From Enterobacter sichuanensis (GTDB lineage Bacteria; Pseudomonadota; Gammaproteobacteria; Enterobacterales; Enterobacteriaceae), in assembly GCF_002939185.1 (NCBI RefSeq), contig NZ_POVL01000021.1, positions 1-64,000 of the forward strand: a stretch of DNA of 64,000 nt. The letters run 5' to 3'. The translations under genes and the position numbers were made by a program. The notes beneath the pieces are model-generated. The model had not been told where the DNA came from and searched no databases. It saw only the letters and a list, made by a program, of their open reading frames with translations. Shown piece by piece: positions 53,481 to 63,812 of this stretch; within the stretch, counting starts at the first letter, position 1; each line of letters begins with the position of its first letter.

Positions 53481-54467
53481 TTATCCAAAACGCACATCGC
53501 GCCCGTGCGGTTCATCCAGGTCCTGCCACGGCCCAATGGAGATAATGCCAGTTGGGTTAATGGTCTTGTGGCTGCGGAAATAGTGAGTGCGGATATGGTC
53601 GAAGTCGACCGTGTCGGCGATGCCCGGCATCTGGTAGATATCGCGCAGGAAACCATACAGGTTCAGATAGTCGCTGATGCGGTGCTTGTCGCACTTAAAG
53701 TGGGTGACGTAGACCGGATCAAAGCGAACCAGCGTCGTCCACAGGCGGATATCCGCTTCCGTCAGACGATCGCCCGTCAGGTAGCGGTGCTGGCCGAGGA
53801 TCTGCTCCAGACGCTCAAGAGATTCAAAGACTTTTCCGACCGCTTCGTCATACGCTTCCTGGCTGGTGGCAAAGCCGGCCTTGTAGACACCGTTGTTGAC
53901 GTTGTCGTAAATCCAGCTGTTCAGCTCATCAATTTTATCGCGCAGCTCAACCGGATAGTAATCCCCGGCGCGGGCACCGTGGGCGTCAAACGCGGTATTG
54001 AACATGCGGATGATTTCCGCAGACTCATTGCTGACAATCGTCTGGTTTTTCTTGTCCCACAGCACCGGCACGGTCACGCGCCCGGTGTAGTGCGGGTCGG
54101 CCCGCAGGTAGAGCTGGTAAAGGAAATCATGGTGGTATAGATCGTCGCCTGTCGCTGCAGGGAAGTCACTGTCAAACGTCCAGCCGTTTTCCAGCATCAG
54201 CGGGTTCACCACGGAAACCGGAATTAAGGATTCAAGACCTTTGAGCTTGCGCACAATCAATGTGCGGTGCGCCCACGGACAGGCAAGGGAGACATAAAGA
54301 TGATAACGATCTTTCTCGGCCGCAAAGCCGCCTTCGCCACTTGGGCCGGGAGCACCGTCGGCGGTGAGCCAGTTACGGAAGGCCGAAACAGAGCGCTTAA
54401 AGCGTCCACCGGTGGATTTGGTGTCATACCAGACATCCTGCCAGACGCCGTCTACGAGTTGTCCCAT
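53481..54467 (-). CDS. yqjG: Glutathionyl-hydroquinone reductase YqjG
   Basis: YqjG is an omega-like glutathione transferase that reduces glutathionyl-hydroquinones. The 328 residues equal the E. coli enzyme. LACPWAHRTLIV holds the catalytic Cys63, and the Xi-class GST features SNESAEIIRM and YLTGDRLTEADIRLW follow in the N- and C-domains. It is downstream of yqjF, with a terminator hairpin between them. Confidence 0.95.
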   Translation of the reverse strand: MGQLVDGVWQDVWYDTKSTGGRFKRSVSAFRNWLTADGAPGPSGEGGFAAEKDRYHLYVSLACPWAHRTLIVRKLKGLESLIPVSVVNPLMLENGWTFDSDFPAATGDDLYHHDFLYQLYLRADPHYTGRVTVPVLWDKKNQTIVSNESAEIIRMFNTAFDAHGARAGDYYPVELRDKIDELNSWIYDNVNNGVYKAGFATSQEAYDEAVGKVFESLERLEQILGQHRYLTGDRLTEADIRLWTTLVRFDPVYVTHFKCDKHRISDYLNLYGFLRDIYQMPGIADTVDFDHIRTHYFRSHKTINPTGIISIGPWQDLDEPHGRDVRFG

Positions 54468-54490
54468 TCTTTTCTCCTCCGTCAGATAGC

Positions 54491-54517
54491 AAAAGCGAGG
54501 AGAGATCTCCTCGCTTT
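54491..54517 (-). terminator. yqjF terminator
   Basis: On the minus strand, AAAGCGAGGAGA and TCTCCTCGCTTT form a near-perfect palindrome between the yqjF stop and the yqjG start, ending in TTTT. Confidence 0.7.
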
Positions 54518-54539
54518 GTGTTCATTCAGTATAGCGTGC

Positions 54540-54932
54540 TTACCATTTCTTATTCAGAACGCGGTCGATGCTGTATGCACCCGGGCCAGTGACGGCCAGC
54601 AGCAGGAAGCCACCCGCGATGGTCAGGTTTTTCATGAACATCAGAGAGTTCACGCCTTCCGCAAAGTTGCTGTGGAAGATAAACGCGGTCAGCACGGTGA
54701 AGCCCGCGGTAAACAGCGCGGTGGTACGGGTCAGGAAGCCGAACAGTACCGCCAGGCCGCCGCCGAACTCAAGAAGAATAGTCAGTGGCAACAGGAACCC
54801 CGGAACGCCCATGGCTTCCATATACTGCTGGGTACCCGCATAACCGGTGATTTTGCCCCAACCTGCCACGATGAACAGAATTGGCATCAGAATACGTGCA
54901 ACTAGTACACCAACATCTTCTAATTTTTTCAT
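54540..54932 (-). CDS. yqjF: DoxX family inner-membrane protein YqjF
   Basis: This DoxX-family protein of 130 residues has four hydrophobic segments. The first contains VLVARILMPILFIVAGWGKI, and the second has the motif LLEFGGGLAVLFGFLTR. It is the same length as E. coli YqjF, whose promoter is a known YhaJ target activated by nitroaromatic products. The physiological substrate is unknown. Confidence 0.92.
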   Translation of the reverse strand: MKKLEDVGVLVARILMPILFIVAGWGKITGYAGTQQYMEAMGVPGFLLPLTILLEFGGGLAVLFGFLTRTTALFTAGFTVLTAFIFHSNFAEGVNSLMFMKNLTIAGGFLLLAVTGPGAYSIDRVLNKKW

Positions 54933-55108
54933 TTTACTCTCCAGGAAACCACATCAGCGGTTGAACTTTATTTGTCTGCAATTCCGGGTAGATACCGCGG
55001 TATTGCTGTCGATGGAGAGCATCATAAACGTGACGGTTGGCGATTGTTAGCAAGGAAAACTGTCAATCTTTTTCAAAGATATTGAGTAAGGGAGCGTGCG
55101 CGCTGGAG

Positions 55109-55146
55109 CCCTCACCCCAACCCTCTCCCACAGGGAGAGGGCGCAA
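55109..55146 (+). repeat. CCCTCACCC-type palindromic repeat, copy 3
   Basis: CCCTCACCCCAACCCTCTCC, then CACAGGGAGAGGG, forms an imperfect palindrome between yqjK and yqjF. It is followed at once by the hairpin at 55151-55177. Confidence 0.75.
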
Positions 55147-55150
55147 AACA

Positions 55151-55177
55151 AAAAACGGTAACCAGGGTTACCGTTTT
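55151..55177 (-). terminator. yqjK terminator
   Basis: On the minus strand, AAAACGGTAACC and GGTTACCGTTTTTT form a 12-base-pair stem with a T run, seven bases after the yqjK stop. It ends the yqjC-yqjK group. A sister hairpin lies at 63781. Confidence 0.8.
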
Positions 55178-55184
55178 GCTTTTA

Positions 55185-55481
55185 TCACCGCAGCTGCTGC
55201 TGACGAATCGTGGCTTTCACCAGACGCCAGGCGCTCCAGGCGCCAAAGCCACGCCGCGCCCAGCGGATCAGCATATTCGGATGACGAACCGTCCAGATAG
55301 CCATCACGCTACTGCCGACCAGAGCCCAGGAACGCAGGCTCAGGAAGGTGTTCCAGCCACGATCAAAGCGTCGCGTCGCATCAATCCAGTCGCGACGGCT
55401 GGCAGACAGATCCAGCCGTTGCTGCTGGATCTGGCTTAACAGATACGCTTTGCGCTTCTGACGTTCGGCTTTACCGCTCAC
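55185..55481 (-). CDS. yqjK: YqjK family protein
   Basis: This basic, mostly helical protein of 98 residues (99 in E. coli) starts with RQKRKAYLLSQIQQQRLDLS. It has a hydrophobic stretch near 45-65 and an Arg-rich C-terminal part. It overlaps yqjE by four bases. Its function is unknown. It belongs to the conserved yqjCDEK cluster of stationary-phase proteins. Confidence 0.9.
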   Translation of the reverse strand: MSGKAERQKRKAYLLSQIQQQRLDLSASRRDWIDATRRFDRGWNTFLSLRSWALVGSSVMAIWTVRHPNMLIRWARRGFGAWSAWRLVKATIRQQQLR

Positions 55482-55876
55482 GGCTTGTCATCCTCCAGCA
55501 GGGCGCGATCGTTAGCCAGCTCCTGACGCGTATGGCGCAGGAAAGTGGACTGGCGTGCTTTACGCAGCGTCCAGATCCCGCCAATCAGCGCCGCAACCAG
55601 CAGCACGACGGTGGTGGCAATCATCGCGTTAAGACGATACTGCGGGTCAATGGCCCAGATGATTAACACCATCAGGCTCATCAGACCAAACGCGGCGAAG
55701 AGCATGGTCAGGCCCAGCATCAGCAGCATCTGGAAGAGGTTCGCTTTCTCCTCTTCCAGCTCTACCACTGCCAGCCGGACGCGCGTTTCGGCAATGCCAA
55801 CCAGCGTTGTTAAAATACGCTGGCCGATACCGAGGACGTTATTAGCAGGCCCTTGTGCGTGACGAGGATCTTCCAT
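55478..55876 (-). CDS. yqjE: Phage holin-like inner-membrane protein YqjE
   Basis: This 132-residue protein (134 in E. coli) of the phage-holin III/YqjE family (PF07332) has two strong hydrophobic segments, LLMLGLTMLFAAFGLMSLMV and ATTVVLLVAALIGGIWTL. In E. coli it is an inner-membrane protein associated with YqjD at stationary phase. It overlaps yqjK and lies one base after yqjD. Confidence 0.93.
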   Translation of the reverse strand: MEDPRHAQGPANNVLGIGQRILTTLVGIAETRVRLAVVELEEEKANLFQMLLMLGLTMLFAAFGLMSLMVLIIWAIDPQYRLNAMIATTVVLLVAALIGGIWTLRKARQSTFLRHTRQELANDRALLEDDKP

Positions 55877-55877
55877 A

Positions 55878-56183
55878 TCAACGACGCGTCAGAAGGACAC
55901 CCAGTACCACACCGACTGCGGCACCAATCCCGACACCCGTCCATGGATTATCACGCACGTATTCGTCAGCACGGGCAGCCGCTTCGCGGGTCTGTTTTGC
56001 CAGTGCATCACCGGTTTCACCCAGGCGATAGCGGCTCTCTTTGAGTGCCTGCTCCGCTTTGCTACGCAGTTTGCTGACCTCTTCCTTTGACTTGTCAGCA
56101 GAGGAGTTCAGCACCTCTTCCAGGGTATCGGCCAGGGATTTCAGTTCAGCGCGCAGATGTTCAGACGTCGTATCTTTTGACAT
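55878..56183 (-). CDS. yqjD: ElaB/YqjD family membrane-anchored ribosome-binding protein YqjD
   Basis: YqjD is a tail-anchored inner-membrane protein of 101 residues, as in E. coli. A long charged helical region ends in the GIGAAVGVVLGVLLTRR anchor. DNPWTGVGIGAAVG is the family hallmark. In E. coli it localises ribosomes to the membrane in stationary phase under RpoS control. It lies between yqjC and yqjE. Confidence 0.94.
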   Translation of the reverse strand: MSKDTTSEHLRAELKSLADTLEEVLNSSADKSKEEVSKLRSKAEQALKESRYRLGETGDALAKQTREAAARADEYVRDNPWTGVGIGAAVGVVLGVLLTRR

Positions 56184-56212
56184 GATTCTCTCCTGTTGAG
56201 ATTTCCGTTAAC

Positions 56213-56581
56213 TCAATAATCGCGAGCTTCCAGCGCTTTCAGGTCGTCCTGCGCTTCTTTCAGCTTCTTCTCGCGCTTAGCAATTTTTTCCGCATCGCCT
56301 TTCTCTTTCGCTTCCTGCAGGTCGCGACGGCGTTCGGCTATCTCGTCCTTCTGTTCAGCGATTTTTTTCTGGTGATCGGCACGAAGCTTGCTGTCTGTAC
56401 AGTTCGCTTTCACTTCGCTCAGCGCTTTTTTAAGACCATCAACACGGTGCTGATTGTTATGCTTTTCGGCATAGCCGATCTCACGCTGAATATCCTGTTC
56501 TTTCTCCTGACAGAGAGAGTTTGCAAAGGATGCTGTGCTCAAAGAAAAAAGGGCCAGAGCCAGGGTCATGCGGAATTTCAT
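56213..56581 (-). CDS. yqjC: DUF1090 periplasmic protein YqjC
   Basis: This 122-residue DUF1090 protein has a signal peptide (LALALFSLSTASFANS) and a highly charged coiled-coil region. C44-like and other cysteines appear as LCQEKEQD and VKANCTDSK, perhaps forming a disulfide. The start at 56581 follows GGAAGG and gives the E. coli length; the longer frame to 56641 precedes the signal peptide and is rejected. Function unknown. Confidence 0.92.
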   Translation of the reverse strand: MKFRMTLALALFSLSTASFANSLCQEKEQDIQREIGYAEKHNNQHRVDGLKKALSEVKANCTDSKLRADHQKKIAEQKDEIAERRRDLQEAKEKGDAEKIAKREKKLKEAQDDLKALEARDY

Positions 56582-56724
56582 TATCGAAACCTTCCATTGT
56601 GTTACGGCGTAAGCCGCGTTCCAGACTAATGCGGAGTACATTCGAGGGGTGCTCCGCGTACTTAAGCATAGTAAGTAAACGGGGGATTCACCAAAGTGGG
56701 TGAAAAGATTCGGAATCCTGGTAA

Positions 56725-57108
56725 TTATCCGAACCGATGCGACGTATCGCGAATCAAGGACAGCCAGGCAGCAGGCTGGCTGTCATCTTCCTGCTGAGCG
56801 ATGATATACCCGTGCGGCAGCGTACGGTCGAGAACCACTTTCGCGGCGGCACTTTGCGCACGGGAATCAAACTTAATCAGTAAAACGTCGTCCTGCGGGG
56901 TGATGCTCTTAAAGCGGATCCCGTTCGCATCAAGATGATGCCAGACAGAAAAGCCGTCAGGTACGCTCGCCCCCTGGTTTATCGGGCGAATGGCCAGCGT
57001 CGATTCCTGATGCGAAAGCGCACTCCAGGCCAGCAGCAGGGCGCTGATGACCACCAGGGCAATCGCGGTACAGGCAAAGCGGCGCAGGGCGAGCGGCGAG
57101 ATAACCAT
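56725..57108 (-). CDS. mzrA: EnvZ/OmpR modulator MzrA
   Basis: MzrA is a small inner-membrane protein. In E. coli it binds EnvZ and links CpxAR to EnvZ/OmpR. The 127-residue product has one membrane helix (about 8-28) and a periplasmic part ending [14 protein letters not shown]...SHRFG. The ATG at 57108 after AGAGG gives the E. coli length; the longer frame to 57204 lies in yqjA. It starts two bases after the yqjA stop, so the genes form an operon. Confidence 0.93.
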   Translation of the reverse strand: MVISPLALRRFACTAIALVVISALLLAWSALSHQESTLAIRPINQGASVPDGFSVWHHLDANGIRFKSITPQDDVLLIKFDSRAQSAAAKVVLDRTLPHGYIIAQQEDDSQPAAWLSLIRDTSHRFG

Positions 57109-57110
57109 CG

Positions 57111-57773
57111 TTAGCCTCTGGCTCCGTATTTCTTTTTCCACAGGACGACCAGCGAGCCAATCAGGCCGAAGACCAGCAGAACAACGGGCAGCAGCATCAG
57201 GCAAGACATCAGCTGGTCCTCATATTTCATGAAGACCGGGGTTTTACCCAGCGCATAGCCCAGTGTGGTCAGAATAAGCACCCACAGCAGGCCGCTCATC
57301 CAGTTAAAGAACTGGAAGCGTGTGCTGCTCAGCCCGGAGAGGCCAGCAATGGTCGGCAACAGGGTGCGGACAAAGGCGATAAAACGGCCTATCAGCAGCG
57401 CAGAAAGCCCGTGTTTATGGAACAGGTGGTGCGCCCGCTGATGATAGTGCGCAGGCAGATGCGAGAGCCAGTTCTGAACGATCCGGGTATTGCCCAGCCA
57501 TCTGCCCTGGATGTAGCTCACCCAGCAGCCGAGACTCGCGGCGACGGTCAGTAACAGAATGGTTTGCGGAAATGCCATCGCCCCTTTGGCACACAGCACG
57601 CCGACAAGCACCAGTAAACTGTCACCGGGCAGGAAAGCAGCAGGCAGCAAACCGTTCTCAAGGAACAGGATCATAAACAAGACAAAATAGAGCATGCCAA
57701 TCATGGAAGGGTTGGCCAGCGTTTCAAAATCCTGCGCCCAGAGGGCATGCAGTAGTTGGGTCAAAAGTTCCAT
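57111..57773 (-). CDS. yqjA: DedA family inner-membrane protein YqjA
   Basis: YqjA is a DedA/VTT-family membrane protein of 220 residues, implicated in proton-dependent transport and alkaline or cation tolerance. DedA proteins are also linked to undecaprenyl-phosphate recycling. Visible are [20 protein letters not shown], the conserved arginine block [16 protein letters not shown], and several hydrophobic helices. It heads the yqjA-mzrA operon, which is a CpxR target in E. coli. Confidence 0.94.
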   Translation of the reverse strand: MELLTQLLHALWAQDFETLANPSMIGMLYFVLFMILFLENGLLPAAFLPGDSLLVLVGVLCAKGAMAFPQTILLLTVAASLGCWVSYIQGRWLGNTRIVQNWLSHLPAHYHQRAHHLFHKHGLSALLIGRFIAFVRTLLPTIAGLSGLSSTRFQFFNWMSGLLWVLILTTLGYALGKTPVFMKYEDQLMSCLMLLPVVLLVFGLIGSLVVLWKKKYGARG

Positions 57774-58117
57774 TCAGTGTTCCTGGAAATCGGTTAACGT
57801 CACGCCTGTTATCCGGGACAAACAGCACGGCGACATTGTTGTGATTTCATTATGGTCGCTCGCGGACACATTGCGGTGTGGCCAACACTGTTCCCTGTTA
57901 ATTGGCTGGTTAGCAAGCACTAACTTACAAAATAACGAAGTGAATCCAATTGTAACAAAGCCCAACGTTCTGCGTCACAGAATTTGCAGGGGCGAGTTGA
58001 TTTTGGCGTAAGGCCAGGAAGTGAGCGAGGGGATTTACAAAGGCTGACACTATATATGTTTTGCTTACCCACTTAAGCCGGAAGGCGCAGCGAAGCGCCT
58101 GCCAGCAGAAAGGTCAT
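57774..58117. other. Spacer between yqjA and exuR
   Basis: This 344-base intergenic region must contain the yqjA promoter. I see no GTAAAnnnnnGTAAA CpxR pair, although yqjA-mzrA is CpxR controlled in E. coli. A short hairpin, GGCGC-AGCGAA-GCGCC (58083-58098), lies just after exuR and could mark its 3' end, but it has no T run. No gene is apparent. Confidence 0.4.
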
Positions 58118-58894
58118 CTATTTTGCGCCACTGGAGGCCGTATCAAGATGAACAACAGGATTATCGGCAAAAAGATAGCGGTCAGCGTTAAATTCGAAGT
58201 CGTCGCTGGTTTCATTGAACAGCATCTGCTTGGTGTTTTCCAGGTGCTGCCACATCGCCAGTTTAGCGGCATGAGGGTCTTTACGAATCAGCGCTTTAAG
58301 GATTTGATCGTGATCGTCACACCAGTTGTCGACGGTACGGGAATCGATATGGTCGTGCAGTTTTTTCCAGTACGGGTTGTGAACGCGCTGAGTCCACATT
58401 TTCTCAACGATTGCCGCCAGCGCCGTATTTTGCGTGGCCAGAGCCACCTGAACGTGGAACTGCAGATCCCACTCTGAATCGCGGAAACATTTTTCCTTGC
58501 GGGCATTCTCCTGGATTTCCATCAATTTCATGATGTCCTGCTTGGTCACCTGCGTCGCCGCAAATTCGGCAATATTGCTTTCGATCAGCTGGCGAGCCTG
58601 GAGCAGCTCAAACGGGCCATAGCTGGCGAATTCCAGACTTTCGTCCGCGACGGGGGAGTGTTTCGGCAGATTGGAAATCACGTGAATGCCGGAGCCTTTG
58701 CGTACCTCAACGTAGCCTTCCACTTCCAGCATGATAATCGCTTCGCGCACCACCGTGCGGCTGACGCTTTTTTCATCCGCGATAAAACGCTCGGCGGGAA
58801 GTTTGTCACCGACAAGATAGACCCCTTGCTCGATGCGATTTTTCAGCTCGGCAGCAAGTTGTTGATATAAACGACGTGGTTCGGTGATTTCCAT
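58118..58894 (-). CDS. exuR: Hexuronate regulon repressor ExuR
   Basis: ExuR is a GntR/FadR-subfamily repressor of hexuronate genes, relieved by galacturonate or glucuronate in E. coli. The 258 residues equal the E. coli length. The winged HTH runs from about 10 to 75, with [20 protein letters not shown]. The all-helical FCD effector domain follows. It lies downstream of exuT but has its own upstream region with a candidate operator. Confidence 0.95.
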   Translation of the reverse strand: MEITEPRRLYQQLAAELKNRIEQGVYLVGDKLPAERFIADEKSVSRTVVREAIIMLEVEGYVEVRKGSGIHVISNLPKHSPVADESLEFASYGPFELLQARQLIESNIAEFAATQVTKQDIMKLMEIQENARKEKCFRDSEWDLQFHVQVALATQNTALAAIVEKMWTQRVHNPYWKKLHDHIDSRTVDNWCDDHDQILKALIRKDPHAAKLAMWQHLENTKQMLFNETSDDFEFNADRYLFADNPVVHLDTASSGAK

Positions 58895-58924
58895 ATGCGC
58901 TCCAGGCAGGGTACGGCAGATGAT

Positions 58925-58939
58925 TTGTTATACCACTTT
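58925..58939 (+). promoter_or_regulatory. Candidate ExuR/UxuR operator before exuR
   Basis: TTGTTATACCACTTT lies 31 bases upstream of the exuR start. It shares TTGTnATACnACTTT with the site before exuT (60556-60570), consistent with an ExuR operator and autoregulation. Confidence 0.5.
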
Positions 58940-58967
58940 TGCGTGCCACTCTCCAGATTTTGCCATT

Positions 58968-58992
58968 AAAAAAGCCGCCCGGAGGCGGCCTT
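58968..58992 (-). terminator. exuT terminator
   Basis: On the minus strand, AGGCCGCC-TCC-GGGCGGCTT is followed by TTTT, 36 bases after the exuT stop and before exuR. Confidence 0.8.
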
Positions 58993-59027
58993 TAAGACGT
59001 TTTGCCGGGTCACCCGGCACCGCAATG

Positions 59028-60326
59028 CTAACTTTGTGTGGCCGGTTTTCCGAGAGACTCTTTCGCCAGCTCTTCTGCCGATTTACTTTTCAGCACCGTC
59101 CAGATCACCACCGCGCCCATCAGGTCGAAGACCGCCAGTACCGCAAACAGCGGGCTGAAGCCGATGGTATCCGCCAGCGCGCCAACCACCAGCGCAAACA
59201 TCGTACTTGCGGTCCAGGCGGCCATCCCGGTCAGACCGTTGGCGGTTGCCACTTCGTTACGACCAAAGACGTCAGAGGAGAGGGTGATCAGCGCGCCGGA
59301 CAGCGACTGGTGCGCAAAACCGCCGATGCACAGCAGGGCGATAGCCACATACGGGCTGGTGAACAAGCCGATCATCCCCGGGCCAATCATCAACAACGCG
59401 CCCATGGTCACGACCATTTTACGGGAGACAATCAGGTTCACGCCAAACCAGCGCTGGAACAGCGGTGGCAGATAGCCGCCAACGATACAGCCCAGGTCTG
59501 CGAACAGCATTGGCATCCAGGCGAACATGGCAATCTCTTTCAGGTTAAAGCCGTAGACTTTAAACATGAACAGCGGGATCCAGGCGTTAAAGGTACCCCA
59601 GGCGGGTTCCGCGAGGAAACGCGGCAGGGCGATACCCCAGAACTGACGGGTGCCCAGGATCTGCCAGACGGTCATTTTCTTGCCGTTGTTGGTCTGATGC
59701 TGCGCTTCCTGACCACCAATGATGTAGTCACGCTCTTCGTCAGACAGTTTTTTCTGGTCACGCGGGTGCTTATAGAACAGCAGCCACGCTATTGCCCAGG
59801 CAAAGCTCAGCACGCCAGAGATGATAAACGCCATCTGCCAGCTGTGCATTACGATAGCCCACACCACCAGCGGCGGCGCAATCATCGCCCCGATGGACGA
59901 GCCCACGTTGAAATAACCGACCGCAATCGAACGCTCTTTTGCCGGGAACCACTCCGAGCTGGCTTTCAGCCCGGCAGGGATCATCGCGGCTTCCGCGGCA
60001 CCCACCGCGCCGCGTGCCAGCGCCAGACCGCCCCAGCTGCCTGCCAGCGCCGTTGCCCCGCAGAACACCGCCCAGGCGATGGCGAAGAAGGCATAACCGA
60101 TTTTGGTCCCGAGAATATCCAGCACATAGCCTGCCACCGGCTGCATGATGGTATACGCCGCAGAATAGGCGGCAATGATGTAGGAGTATTGCTGCGTGGA
60201 GATATGCAGCTCTTCCATCAACGTTGGCGCTGCTGCTGCCACGGTGTTACGCGTCAGGTAGCCCAGCACGGTGCCTAACGTCACCAGCGCGATCATATAC
60301 CAACGTAACCCTTTAATTTTACGCAT
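59028..60326 (-). CDS. exuT: Hexuronate transporter ExuT
   Basis: ExuT is an MFS anion:cation symporter (phthalate/hexuronate subfamily) that imports galacturonate and glucuronate. The 432 residues match the E. coli protein. LRWYMIALVTLGTVLGYLTR starts the first helix, NTVAAAAPTLMEEL follows, and twelve hydrophobic segments can be counted. It is divergent from uxaC across a 476-base region with candidate CRP and ExuR sites. Confidence 0.96.
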   Translation of the reverse strand: MRKIKGLRWYMIALVTLGTVLGYLTRNTVAAAAPTLMEELHISTQQYSYIIAAYSAAYTIMQPVAGYVLDILGTKIGYAFFAIAWAVFCGATALAGSWGGLALARGAVGAAEAAMIPAGLKASSEWFPAKERSIAVGYFNVGSSIGAMIAPPLVVWAIVMHSWQMAFIISGVLSFAWAIAWLLFYKHPRDQKKLSDEERDYIIGGQEAQHQTNNGKKMTVWQILGTRQFWGIALPRFLAEPAWGTFNAWIPLFMFKVYGFNLKEIAMFAWMPMLFADLGCIVGGYLPPLFQRWFGVNLIVSRKMVVTMGALLMIGPGMIGLFTSPYVAIALLCIGGFAHQSLSGALITLSSDVFGRNEVATANGLTGMAAWTASTMFALVVGALADTIGFSPLFAVLAVFDLMGAVVIWTVLKSKSAEELAKESLGKPATQS

Positions 60327-60555
60327 CTAAAACCTCATCGTTATGTTATTTCCGCGCCAGAGCACGGCAACCGCTCAACCGTTGCCGGGAGCCGTTGTGT
60401 AACGGGAGGGGCGTAGCCGGGAACAGCTCCCGGAACGGCCCGAACCTTGCCATAAGTAAGCGTGCATAAGTCGGTATCCGTACCGTTAAACCCGATGTCT
60501 CTCACACCGGTAATGCATTCCGTCGGCTAAGTGTTTGCGACGGCGAAAAGATAAC

Positions 60556-60570
60556 TTGTCATACAACTTT
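60556..60570 (+). promoter_or_regulatory. Candidate ExuR operator upstream of exuT
   Basis: TTGTCATACAACTTT differs at only two of fifteen positions from TTGTTATACCACTTT before exuR. Its TTGT/ACAA core is palindromic. Confidence 0.55.
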
Positions 60571-60574
60571 AAAA

Positions 60575-60590
60575 GGTGAGTGACATCACA
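60575..60590 (+). promoter_or_regulatory. Candidate CRP site upstream of exuT/uxaC
   Basis: GGTGA-GTGACA-TCACA matches the CRP consensus TGTGA-N6-TCACA at nine of ten core bases. It abuts the ExuR box and could serve either divergent promoter. Confidence 0.65.
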
Positions 60591-60682
60591 AATGTATGAT
60601 TATTTGTGGGGACATTCGTCGCTGCGGGCAAAGCCAGTAATGGCGCGGCCTGCAGCAGGGTTTGTTCCAGTGAGGGGAATGA

Positions 60683-62215
<1,533 letters not shown>

Positions 62216-62232
62216 GGCCGTTTGAGGTTGAT

Positions 62233-63720
62233 ATGCAATACATCAAAATCCATTCGCTGGATAACGTGGCCGTCGCGCTGACGGATCTCGCTGAAGGCGA
62301 CGTGGTGACCGTTGATAACCAGAGCGTCACCCTGCGTCAGGCGATTGCTCGCGGACATAAGTTTGCCGTGAAGCCTCTCGCCAAAGGGGACAACGTCGTG
62401 AAGTACGGTCTGCCGATTGGGCATGCGTTAGCGGATATTGAGCCAGGTGAACATCTTCATTCCCACAATACCCGCACCAATCTTAGCGATCTGGACGAGT
62501 ACAGCTATCAACCTGATATACCCGCAGAAAGCGTTCAGGCGGCGGATCGCGAGGTGCAGGTCTACCGTCGCGCCAATGGCGACGTGGGGATCCGCAACGA
62601 GCTGTGGATCCTCCCGACCGTCGGCTGCGTCAATGGGATTGCGCGTCAGATCCAGACGCGCTTTCTGAAAGAGACCAATAATGCCGAAGGCACTGACGGG
62701 GTGCATCTCTTCAGCCATACCTACGGCTGCTCCCAACTGGGTGACGACCATATCAATACCCGTACCATGCTGCAAAACATGGTGCGTCATCCGAATGCGG
62801 GTGCGGTGCTGGTGATCGGCCTCGGCTGCGAGAACAACCAGGTGGACGCCTTCCGCGAGACGCTGGGTGAGTTTGACCCTGAGCGCGTGCATTTTATGGT
62901 GTGTCAGCATCAGGATGACGAGGTGGAAGCGGGCATTGAGCAGCTTCATCAGCTTTATGAGGTGATGCGTCATGACAAGCGCGAGCCGGGCAAACTGAGC
63001 GAGCTGAAATTTGGTCTGGAATGCGGCGGGTCCGATGGCCTGTCCGGTATCACCGCCAACCCGATGCTGGGCCGTTTCTCGGACTACGTGATCGCCAACG
63101 GCGGCACGACGGTGCTGACCGAAGTGCCGGAGATGTTCGGTGCAGAGCGTATTCTGATGAGCCACTGCCGTGACGAAGCGACGTTTAAGAAGACCGTCAC
63201 CATGGTGAATGACTTCAAACAGTACTTCATCGCCCATAACCAGCCGATTTATGAGAACCCGTCGCCGGGTAATAAAGCGGGCGGGATCACCACGCTTGAA
63301 GAGAAATCCCTCGGCTGCACCCAGAAAGCGGGCGCGAGCCAGGTCGTCGATGTGCTGCGCTACGGCGAGCGCCTGAAAACGCATGGTCTCAACCTGCTGA
63401 GCGCCCCCGGAAACGATGCGGTCGCCACCAGCGCACTGGCCGGCGCAGGCTGCCATATGGTGCTGTTCAGTACTGGCCGCGGCACGCCGTACGGCGGTTT
63501 TGTACCGACGGTGAAAATCGCCACCAACAGCGAGCTGGCGGCGAAGAAAAAACACTGGATCGACTTTGATGCCGGACAGCTGATTCACGGTAAAGCGATG
63601 CCTAAGCTACTGGCGGAGTTTGTGGACAGCATTGTGGAATTTGCTAACGGCAAGCAGACCTGTAACGAGAAGAACGATTTCCGCGAGCTGGCGATCTTTA
63701 AGAGTGGTGTGACGCTGTAA
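62233..63720 (+). CDS. uxaA: Altronate dehydratase UxaA
   Basis: UxaA dehydrates D-altronate to 2-keto-3-deoxygluconate. The 495 residues equal E. coli UxaA. An N-terminal SAF domain (to about 90) is joined to the iron-binding dehydratase domain with LGCENNQVD, LECGGSDGLSGITANPMLG and [20 protein letters not shown]. It is a homologue of GarD, also in this window. uxaB, the step before, is not encoded here. Confidence 0.96.
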   Translation: MQYIKIHSLDNVAVALTDLAEGDVVTVDNQSVTLRQAIARGHKFAVKPLAKGDNVVKYGLPIGHALADIEPGEHLHSHNTRTNLSDLDEYSYQPDIPAESVQAADREVQVYRRANGDVGIRNELWILPTVGCVNGIARQIQTRFLKETNNAEGTDGVHLFSHTYGCSQLGDDHINTRTMLQNMVRHPNAGAVLVIGLGCENNQVDAFRETLGEFDPERVHFMVCQHQDDEVEAGIEQLHQLYEVMRHDKREPGKLSELKFGLECGGSDGLSGITANPMLGRFSDYVIANGGTTVLTEVPEMFGAERILMSHCRDEATFKKTVTMVNDFKQYFIAHNQPIYENPSPGNKAGGITTLEEKSLGCTQKAGASQVVDVLRYGERLKTHGLNLLSAPGNDAVATSALAGAGCHMVLFSTGRGTPYGGFVPTVKIATNSELAAKKKHWIDFDAGQLIHGKAMPKLLAEFVDSIVEFANGKQTCNEKNDFRELAIFKSGVTL

Positions 63721-63736
63721 TCGGTGCGGCCTGATG

Positions 63737-63776
63737 CCCTCACCCTGACCCTCTCCCACGGGGAGAGGGTACAAAC
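63737..63776 (+). repeat. CCCTCACCC-type palindromic repeat, copy 4
   Basis: CCCTCACCCTGACCCTCTCC, then CACGGGGAGAGGG and TACAAAC, lies between convergent uxaA and sstT. It is followed by the hairpin at 63781-63808, exactly as in the 55109 module. Confidence 0.75.
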
Positions 63777-63780
63777 ACTA

Positions 63781-63808
63781 AAAACGGCAACCTCAGGGTT
63801 GCCGTTTT
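63781..63808. terminator. Bidirectional terminator between uxaA and sstT
   Basis: AAAACGGCAACC-TCAG-GGTTGCCGTTTT has A and T runs on both sides, so it can terminate both convergent genes. Confidence 0.8.
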
Positions 63809-63812
63809 GCTG

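Noticed and set aside
57774-58117. CpxR box before yqjA-mzrA
   Set aside because: No paired GTAAA repeats with proper spacing were found on either strand, so I do not annotate one.
58884-60278. 464-codon plus-strand frame opposite exuT
   Set aside because: His/Arg/Gln-rich nonsense translation typical of the complement of a membrane protein gene.
62428-63588. 386-codon minus-strand frame
   Set aside because: Antisense to uxaA, a full-length conserved enzyme; no supporting features.
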